Source: Tsukamurella pulmonis
GTDB lineage: Bacteria > Actinomycetota > Actinomycetes > Mycobacteriales > Mycobacteriaceae
Reading direction: 5' to 3'
Assembly (NCBI RefSeq): GCF_900103175.1
Contig: NZ_FNLF01000002.1
Span: 186,001 to 250,000, forward strand
DNA: 64,000 nt
The notes beneath the pieces were generated by a model, which was not told the origin of the DNA, searched no databases, and was given only the letters and a program-made list of their open reading frames with translations. The translations under genes and the position numbers were made by a program. Positions 55,572 through 64,000 of the stretch are shown here, in pieces; positions within the stretch are counted from its first letter, which is position 1; the number at the start of each line of letters is the position of its first letter.

Positions 55572-56806
55572 ACCCACCAGGTGATCGGCTGATCCGCCGC
55601 GTGCTCGGAGAAGTAGCTCCACACGGTCAGCTCGAGGCTCAGATCGCACACCAGGTACGCCGCGATCAGCCGCCAGTCCACCTTGAGCAGGACGAAGAAG
55701 GGCAGCAGCCACAGCACGTACTGGGGTGAGTGCACCTTGTGGAAGAGCATGAACGCGGCGAGGATCGCGCCGCTCACGCCGAGCCACGGGTACACCCCGG
55801 TGCGCCGGTAGGACATCCAGCCGTAGACCAGGAGCGCGGCGATCGAGAGCACGATCAACAGCGGTGAGGCGGAGGCGACGAAGGCGTCGTAGTCCTTCGG
55901 ATCGTCGAACGCCTTGAGCACGCCCCAGTACCAGATCGAGTTCGTCGACAGGTCCGCCGTGCGCAGCTCCTGGAACTTCAGCGAGGCGCGCCAGCCCTCG
56001 AAGCCGAACACCATGAAGGGCACGTTGATGGCGACGGCCACCACCACCGCGGTGGCCGCGGTGGCCGCAGCGCCGACCCAATCGAGCAGGCGCCAGTCGA
56101 CCCGGGCGCGCCGACCGGGGCCGTCGGGCAGGGCGACGGTCCCGGATCGGCCGTGCGTGAGCACGTAGAGCACGAGGGGCGCGACGAACAGGCCCGGGTA
56201 GATCTTCAGGTCGAAGCCGACGGCGAAGACCGCCGCCGTCGCGATCGCCGGTATCCGGATCGAGCCGCCGGTCCGGTCCGCCCAGGCCATGATGCCGAAG
56301 CCGACGGTCGCGGCCGCGACCACCGGTAGCTCCATGTTGTGGAAGGCGTAGAGCGCGAGCGGCGGGGTCACCGCCCAGATCACCGCCGTGCGGCCCGAGA
56401 CCTTGGCGAGGACCCAGCCGGTGAGCAGCCCGAACGGGGCGAGCAACAGCGCCATGTGCAGCAGGAACTCGGCGTCGTTGTGTGCGCCGATCGCACCGAC
56501 CCAGAACAGCAGCCCGCTGAGCACGGGGTATTCGATGGCGCCGCCCTGCAGTCTGCCGTCGCCGTCGATCCAGCCGGTCAGGTACGGGAAGACGTGGTTG
56601 TTGACGTCGCGGCCCGACCACAGGAACTGGATGTCGGAGTAACAGATCCGGCCGGGCATCGAGGCGAAGTCCTCGGAACGCCCGAACTGATCGAACGGTG
56701 CGCCGGTGCACTGCGCCTTGATCTGGTAGCCGATGACGAGCGCTGCAGCGGTGAGACCGAGCACGGTCCACGCCACCCGATCTGGGCGGAAACTGGGCCG
56801 GGACAT
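55370..56806 (-). CDS. Second GT87-type membrane glycosyltransferase-like protein
   Basis: 478 residues with about 12 helices. Early extracellular loop CTGAPFDQFGRSEDFASM followed by CYSDIQFLWSGRDVNNHVFPYL; later FDLKIYPGLFVAPL (the KIYP motif shared with its convergent neighbour) and HKVHSPQYVLWLLPFF. It is clearly a paralogue of the plus-strand gene. The C-terminus after the last helix (RSQEESGAPSSTPPAGSSSG) is encoded within the overlap. ATG at 56806. Likely uses polyprenyl-phosphate sugar for cell-envelope glycan synthesis. Confidence 0.8.
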   Translation of the reverse strand: MSRPSFRPDRVAWTVLGLTAAALVIGYQIKAQCTGAPFDQFGRSEDFASMPGRICYSDIQFLWSGRDVNNHVFPYLTGWIDGDGRLQGGAIEYPVLSGLLFWVGAIGAHNDAEFLLHMALLLAPFGLLTGWVLAKVSGRTAVIWAVTPPLALYAFHNMELPVVAAATVGFGIMAWADRTGGSIRIPAIATAAVFAVGFDLKIYPGLFVAPLVLYVLTHGRSGTVALPDGPGRRARVDWRLLDWVGAAATAATAVVVAVAINVPFMVFGFEGWRASLKFQELRTADLSTNSIWYWGVLKAFDDPKDYDAFVASASPLLIVLSIAALLVYGWMSYRRTGVYPWLGVSGAILAAFMLFHKVHSPQYVLWLLPFFVLLKVDWRLIAAYLVCDLSLELTVWSYFSEHAADQPITWWVQWGVWIGVWGRAALLAVFVWYLPRCALRLRSQEESGAPSSTPPAGSSSGGEYGPGNVERTRSSSGR

Positions 56807-56853
56807 GCGCCCCACCCTATCGGCCCCGGTCGTGGGGGCAGTCGACGGTGCCG

Positions 56854-56967
56854 TCACGCTCCGCCGAGGAACCGCAGCGGGTTCGCGTTCCACACGCCGT
56901 GGATCACCAGCAGCGGCCACATCACCCGGTACCGCGGCCACAGGAAACCGAGGAACAGGCCGCTCAC
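56854..56967 (-). pseudogene. Remnant of a CPBP-family intramembrane protease (C-terminal end)
   Basis: A 37-residue reading frame (from GTG 56967 to TGA 56854) encodes VSGLFLGFLWPRYRVMW followed by a PLLVIHGVWNANP stretch. This is the last helix pair of a CPBP (Abi) glutamic protease, with the conserved His and Asn of motif 3. The Glu-containing motifs that should precede it are absent; upstream the frame becomes unrelated Arg-rich sequence. It looks like the tail of a gene cut off by deletion or rearrangement. It lies in the 305-base stretch between the glycosyltransferase and the aldehyde dehydrogenase. Confidence 0.55.
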
Positions 56968-57036
56968 CCCTGGTTCGCGACCGTGCCGTCGGACCCGCCC
57001 GCGCCTTCACGCCTCGACGGTACGACGGATCCGTTT

Positions 57037-57105
57037 CCGAAACCGGGCTCAGGAGCGCCCACGCCGCGGATATCGCATCCTGACCGCGTTTCAGCCCGGT
57101 TTCGG
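57037..57105. repeat. Long inverted repeat beside the protease remnant
   Basis: CCGAAACCGGGCT (57037-57049) and AGCCCGGTTTCGG (57093-57105) are perfect 13-base inverted arms. Inside them TCAGGA (57049-57054) and TCCTGA (57078-57083) form another pair. It sits 7 bases past the aldehyde dehydrogenase stop, so it may be a terminator, but its long loop also fits a scar of a small mobile element. Confidence 0.6.
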
Positions 57106-57111
57106 ACGGGA

Positions 57112-60459
<3,348 letters not shown>

Positions 60460-60530
60460 GGCTCCGGGTTGCGGGCAGGCAGGTGGGGCAGCCGACCCGA
60501 ATTCACCATCATGAATCCGATATGGTCTGA

Positions 60531-60556
60531 TTGAAGTTCGTGAAACTGAACTTCAA
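60531..60556. promoter_or_regulatory. Perfect 9-base inverted repeat before the DUF805 gene
   Basis: TTGAAGTTC (60531-60539) and GAACTTCAA (60548-60556) are perfect inverted copies around an 8-base spacer, ending directly before the GGAG ribosome-binding site. A second smaller palindrome, ATTCA...TGAAT (60501-60516), precedes it. The position would let a repressor, or an RNA hairpin, control the gene. Confidence 0.55.
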
Positions 60557-60565
60557 GGAGACCTC

Positions 60566-61045
60566 ATGACCGATCAGCACGTCGCGGCGCAGCCCGTGCC
60601 GTACGAGGCGTACCCGCCGTTGTACGGGGCGACGTTCTCGCAGGCGGTGTCCCGCTATGCCGCCGGATTCGTCCGGGGCCGGGGCCGCGCCTCCCGGAGC
60701 GAGTACTGGTGGGCGCAGCTCGGTCTGCTGCTCCCCGTCGCGGTCGCGTTCGGGCTGATCGGCATCGGGACGGCGGTCGGCGGCACGGCGGGCGACGCCC
60801 TGGCCGTCATCGCTGTCGTCCTGTGCGTCATCACGATGGTCGCCGCGATCGGGACGATCGCGCTGTCGGTCCGCCGCCTGCACGACGCCGACCTGTCCGG
60901 CTGGTGGTACCTGCTCGCGATCGTGGTCGGATTCGTGCCGGTCATCGGGTTCCTCGTGCCCCTGCTCGTCATCGGGCTGCTTCCGAGCAACCCGGCGGGC
61001 ATCCGGCGCGGCAACCCGGCACCCCCGCCGCAGGCCTTCGAGTAG
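60566..61045 (+). CDS. DUF805 membrane protein
   Basis: 159 residues. The family marks are GRGRASRSEYWWAQLG near residue 33, four hydrophobic helices and SVRRLHDADLSGWWYLL before the last pair. The C-terminus (GNPAPPPQAFE) is short and Pro-rich. DUF805 proteins (YhaH/YhaI type) have no settled function. ATG at 60566 is preceded by AAGGAG and the inverted repeat described separately; no other gene shares its direction closely, so it is probably monocistronic. Confidence 0.87.
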   Translation: MTDQHVAAQPVPYEAYPPLYGATFSQAVSRYAAGFVRGRGRASRSEYWWAQLGLLLPVAVAFGLIGIGTAVGGTAGDALAVIAVVLCVITMVAAIGTIALSVRRLHDADLSGWWYLLAIVVGFVPVIGFLVPLLVIGLLPSNPAGIRRGNPAPPPQAFE

Positions 61046-61160
61046 CGCCCGGCGGGCTCCTCGCGCGGCGCCCGGGGGTTGCGGCACCATGGGGGCGCGC
61101 CGTCCAGAGCGGAACCTCCCGGGCGGAACCATCCCGAGTGCAGCCACGGAGGAAGGACGG

Positions 61161-61631
61161 ATGAGGCGATCGAACCGGAACCCCGCCCGCACCGGCTTCG
61201 TCGTGGCGGCGGTGGCCGGCTCGGTCCACGCGGCGTTCAGTGTGTACTGGGGGCTGGGCGGCGACGCGCAGCTCGAGACGGTCGGTTCCGTGGCGGACGG
61301 GTTCGCGGGGCGACGGTGGCTGCTGGTCGTCGTCGGTGCCGCCAAGGGCGTCGCCGCCCTGGTCCCGCTCGTCCTCGTCCTGCAGTGCACGGCGATCCCA
61401 CGCCTCCTGCGCGGGGCGATGTGGGCGGGCGCCGCCGCCCTGATTCTGTGGGGCGCGGTCAACACGGCGTCGTCCGCGCTACTCGCCGCCGGGGTGCTCC
61501 CGCGACCGGCCGAGGGTTACGACGCAGCGGCCACCGTCGGCCATGCGCTGCTGTGGGATCCGCTCTTCCTGGTGTGGGGCCTGGCGCTCGCCGCCGGGCT
61601 GTGGGTCACCCGCACGACCCGTTCAGCCTGA
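61161..61631 (+). CDS. Small membrane protein (DUF3995-like)
   Basis: 156 residues from the ATG at 61161, which has GGAGGAAGGA just before it; longer readings lack a site. Four helices, with a SVHAAFSVYWGLGG motif in the first that is typical of DUF3995 proteins, and WDPLFLVWGLALA in the last. No function known. Its last 9 bases overlap the convergent response regulator. The preceding 115 bases hold no gene. Confidence 0.75.
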   Translation: MRRSNRNPARTGFVVAAVAGSVHAAFSVYWGLGGDAQLETVGSVADGFAGRRWLLVVVGAAKGVAALVPLVLVLQCTAIPRLLRGAMWAGAAALILWGAVNTASSALLAAGVLPRPAEGYDAAATVGHALLWDPLFLVWGLALAAGLWVTRTTRSA

Positions 61632-62291
61632 GCCCGGAACGACCAGTCCGGTCTCATAGGCGGCGATCGCCAATTGGGTCCGGCTCCGCACGCCGAGCTT
61701 CGAGAGAAGTCGTGAGATGTGCGTCTTCACGGTCGTGATGCTGATGAACAGTGCGGAAGCGATCTCGTCGTTGTTCAACCCCGCGGCGATCGCGCGCAGG
61801 ACGTCGCATTCACGCTGGGTCAGCCCGTCCAAGCGGTCGTGTGCCAGGCTCACCTCCGGGCGCCGGGTGACGAACTCACTGATGAGACGGCGAGTCACCG
61901 ACGGGCTCAGGAGGGACTCCCCGGCGGCGACGGTCCGGATGGCGTCGATCAACCGCTCCGGTGTGGTGTCCTTGAGGACGAACCCGCTTGCACCCGCCCG
62001 CAACGCGGCGAAGACGACCTCGTCGTCGTCGAAAGTGGTCACCATCAGCACCTTGGCCCGAAGCCCTCGCGCAGCGAGATGCGCCGTCGCCTCCGTCCCG
62101 TTCATGACCGGCATCCGCACGTCCATGAGCACCACGTCCGGATCGGTCTGTGCGGCGACGCGGAGGGCTTCGTCTCCGGTGGCCGCCTCGCCGACCGTCT
62201 CCACGCCCGGCGAGGCCTGGATGAGTGCCCTCAGGCCGGCACGAACGAGGGCCTCGTCGTCGGCGATCAGCACGCGAACCGGTTCGATCAC
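61623..62291 (-). CDS. NarL-family response regulator (second system)
   Basis: 222 residues. Receiver domain with VLIADDEALVR, phospho-acceptor Asp in VLMDVRMPVMNG, Thr/Ser switch region MVTTFDDD and Lys in FVLKDTTP. The LuxR-type output domain has LTQRECDVLRAIAAGLNNDE and TTVKTHISRLLSKLGVRSR. GTG at 62291 overlaps the sensor's stop. Cognate partner of the adjacent kinase. The target genes are not evident; the neighbour on the other strand is an unrelated small membrane protein. Confidence 0.93.
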   Translation of the reverse strand: MIEPVRVLIADDEALVRAGLRALIQASPGVETVGEAATGDEALRVAAQTDPDVVLMDVRMPVMNGTEATAHLAARGLRAKVLMVTTFDDDEVVFAALRAGASGFVLKDTTPERLIDAIRTVAAGESLLSPSVTRRLISEFVTRRPEVSLAHDRLDGLTQRECDVLRAIAAGLNNDEIASALFISITTVKTHISRLLSKLGVRSRTQLAIAAYETGLVVPGSG

Positions 62292-63412
62292 AGTGGTATC
62301 ACCGCTTCCACCCGGTAGCCGCCGTCGACGTTGCCCAGCGTCAGGACCCCGCCGTGCGTCGCGACCCGCTCCCGCATGCCGGTGAGGCCGAGCCCCGGCG
62401 TCGCCGCCGCCGTGGCGCCGGCACCGTCGTCGGTCACCCGGACGGTCAGTTCCTCTCCCGCCATGGCGATCTCGATGAGGACACGGGTCGCGCGTGCGTG
62501 CCGTACCGCATTGGTGAGCGCCTCCTGAACGATCCGGTAGGCGGTGGTCTGCACCTGCGGATCGAGCGCGGCGTGGTCGGTACGGTCCACCAGCGCGACC
62601 TCCACCCCGCCCGGCCACCGCGTGCTGACCAGGGGCTCCAGGTCCGACAACCCGGGGCAGATCGGGGCCGAGGTGTCGCGGAGGGTGCCCAGTACCCGCC
62701 GGACGTCGTCGAGCGCCCCTCGGCTCGACTCCTCGATGGCTCGGAGCGCCGAGCGTGCCTCGTCCGGGTCGCGGTCGATCACCAGCCGTGCGACGCCGCT
62801 GCGGAGAGCGATCGTGCTGAGGCTGTGGGACACGACGTCATGGATCTCCCGCGACACGCGTAGGCGCTCTTCAGCCCTGATCCGGGCCTCCTTCTGGGCC
62901 TCGATCTCGCGTTGTTCGGTGAGGTGCCGGTCGCGATGGGTACCTTCGCGACCGAGGAGCGTGCCCAGGAGCCACGCGGGGATCGCGATGATCAGTTGGA
63001 CGGCGTCCTGGTCGTGCTCGCTGTAGGTGCTCCACACCGCGAAGCCGACCGCGGAGACGCCGAATGCGGCCACTGCGCACACGATGAGCGACGTACGCCA
63101 GGGCAGCCGGTAGGCGGCCCACCCCACCGCGATGCCGAAGGCCGGGCCCGCATTGCTCACCAGCCAGGTGAACCGGAGGTCCGCGAGCGCGGCGAGGACG
63201 AGGACGGCCGAGACGCAGCCGAGCGCGAGAACGGGGAATCGCCTGCACAGTACGGTGGGTGCGATCGCGGCGGCGCCGAGGAGACCCGCCGCCCATGCCG
63301 ACGACTCCGTGGGAGCGCGCACGATCTCCGGGCCGGTGACCCAGGCGAAACAGATCACCGCCACCGTGCTGTCGATCAGCAGTGCTCGACGAGTACCCAC
63401 TCCAACCACCAT
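62288..63412 (-). CDS. DesK-type sensor histidine kinase (second system)
   Basis: 374 residues from the ATG at 63412. Five to six membrane helices span about residues 8-160. HisKA_3 box: RLRVSREIHDVVSHSLSTIA with the phosphorylated His. The HATPase has VQEALTNAVRHARATRV (N box) and GLGLTGMRERVATHGG (G2). It likely senses a membrane or envelope signal and phosphorylates the partner regulator. A weak ribosome-binding site precedes the start. It lies divergent from an unknown membrane protein across 153 bases. Confidence 0.9.
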   Translation of the reverse strand: MVVGVGTRRALLIDSTVAVICFAWVTGPEIVRAPTESSAWAAGLLGAAAIAPTVLCRRFPVLALGCVSAVLVLAALADLRFTWLVSNAGPAFGIAVGWAAYRLPWRTSLIVCAVAAFGVSAVGFAVWSTYSEHDQDAVQLIIAIPAWLLGTLLGREGTHRDRHLTEQREIEAQKEARIRAEERLRVSREIHDVVSHSLSTIALRSGVARLVIDRDPDEARSALRAIEESSRGALDDVRRVLGTLRDTSAPICPGLSDLEPLVSTRWPGGVEVALVDRTDHAALDPQVQTTAYRIVQEALTNAVRHARATRVLIEIAMAGEELTVRVTDDGAGATAAATPGLGLTGMRERVATHGGVLTLGNVDGGYRVEAVIPL

Positions 63413-63565
63413 AGGACCAGGTCGCGATCGGAGAACCCGACCCGCGAACGATCCGCGGGTCCTCCTTCCGGACCACCCGACTGTCGCACACCTCCACCCC
63501 GGGCGACGGTGACTCGGACCCGCGGGAGGATGCGTCCGGGCCGCGCGACGGTGAATCCTGGAGCC

Positions 63566-64000
63566 ATGCTCGAACGGTGCCGACTGTCCCCGTGGCTCAC
63601 CGCGACGGCGCTGGCCGCCTTCGGCCTCGGTGTCGTCGCCGGTGGTCGCGAGCTCGTGACCGAGCGACCCACCGCTGTGGGGCACAGCCCCGGCACCGAA
63701 GCGTGGGGCGTGCACATCGCACTGACCGGCGTCGCGCTCGCCTGGATCGCGGCGGCGGTGCGTTACCCGGCGGTGCGGCCCCCGATGCCGCTGTCGGCCG
63801 ATTTCGCGCGGCGGGTCCGCGCGGTGTATCGATCGCCGCTGCGGGCGGTACCCGTGACGGTGCTGCTCGTGGTGTGCCTGTACCTCGTGTGGCGGATGGG
63901 CCAGCAGGTCCTCGGTGGCCTCGACCCCTCCTTCACCGCCAATGCCTGGGGCGGGCCGGGGTACGTGGGGGCGTTCTACTGTCACTACCTCGATTGCCTA
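63566..64000 (+). CDS. Membrane protein of unknown function, 5' part (runs off right edge)
   Basis: 145 codons are in the window with no stop, so the gene continues beyond. ATG at 63566 has GGAG before it. Three hydrophobic segments (about 10-27, 50-66, 93-112) are separated by charged loops; the visible end reads GGPGYVGAFYCHYLDCL. No signal peptidase site and no family recognised. It is divergent from the second sensor kinase and could be its target (inference by position). Confidence 0.6.
   Translation, partial: MLERCRLSPWLTATALAAFGLGVVAGGRELVTERPTAVGHSPGTEAWGVHIALTGVALAWIAAAVRYPAVRPPMPLSADFARRVRAVYRSPLRAVPVTVLLVVCLYLVWRMGQQVLGGLDPSFTANAWGGPGYVGAFYCHYLDCL

Overview
The window is a high-GC (about 70%), gene-dense piece of an actinobacterial chromosome. 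Starts are often GTG, and many neighbouring genes overlap by 4 bases (ATGA/GTGA). Two blocks of conserved order match the origin-flanking region of Mycobacterium tuberculosis: murJ-Rv3909-mutT4-pcnA (Rv3910-Rv3907) and Rv0037-Rv0038-leuS-ino1-Rv0047-Rv0049-ponA1-Rv0051. With the DUF222/HNH gene and the IdeR-type iron box this points to Mycobacteriales. Tsukamurella is my best guess, but that is inference; there is no rRNA or marker search behind it.

Layout. 1-5.15 kb: the cell-wall/RNA block (murJ, a DUF6049-like membrane protein, the Nudix enzyme mutT4, and divergent pcnA). 5.2-8.3 kb: a secreted protein, an Asp-rich protein, an MFS exporter and YqgE. 8.3-11.8 kb: an iron-regulated siderophore-binding lipoprotein, a MarR regulator with a divergent membrane protein, and a bile-acid-symporter-like transporter coupled to an SdpI protein with a Cys-rich tail. 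11.9-14.7 kb: leuS. 14.7-34.8 kb: accessory genes, including an HNH endonuclease, a winged-helix protein, an O-methyltransferase, an SDR, a TrkH/TrkA potassium system, an MFS/MarR pair, a Tat-exported PhoX, an ABC exporter with a DesK/NarL two-component system, an LLM oxidoreductase and an OPT transporter.

34.8-48.6 kb is the most distinctive part: a Ter stress-response island. A coupled minus-strand chain runs coiled-coil protein, HpcH/CitE-like aldolase, PRTase+TRSP protein, PRTase+PELOTA protein, HAD phosphatase, two-domain TerD. Just upstream lie a DUF475 TerC-type membrane protein and two canonical TerDs. Divergent from these are a second two-domain TerD and three AIM24 genes in a row. 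Comparative genomics of Ter systems predicts that the enzymes make a nucleoside-like metabolite, which as far as I know has not been isolated. The ATP-grasp enzyme, TerB and TerY proteins usual in such clusters are not visible here.

48.8-55.6 kb returns to the conserved backbone: ino1, a PadR regulator, a DUF5318 protein, the bifunctional penicillin-binding protein ponA1 and a membrane glycosyltransferase. A second glycosyltransferase runs against the first and overlaps it by 202 bases. 56.8-57.1 kb holds a CPBP-protease remnant and a long inverted repeat. 57.1-60.5 kb is an aldehyde dehydrogenase divergent from a nitronate monooxygenase/enoyl-CoA hydratase pair. 60.5-64 kb holds two small membrane proteins, a second DesK/NarL two-component system and a membrane protein cut by the right edge.

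Across the whole window, on both strands and in coding and non-coding DNA, the nonamer CGACGGTGC (reverse GCACCGTCG) recurs about 36 times by hand count, roughly 20 times more than base composition predicts. I saw no tRNA, rRNA, insertion sequence, CRISPR array or DnaA-box cluster.
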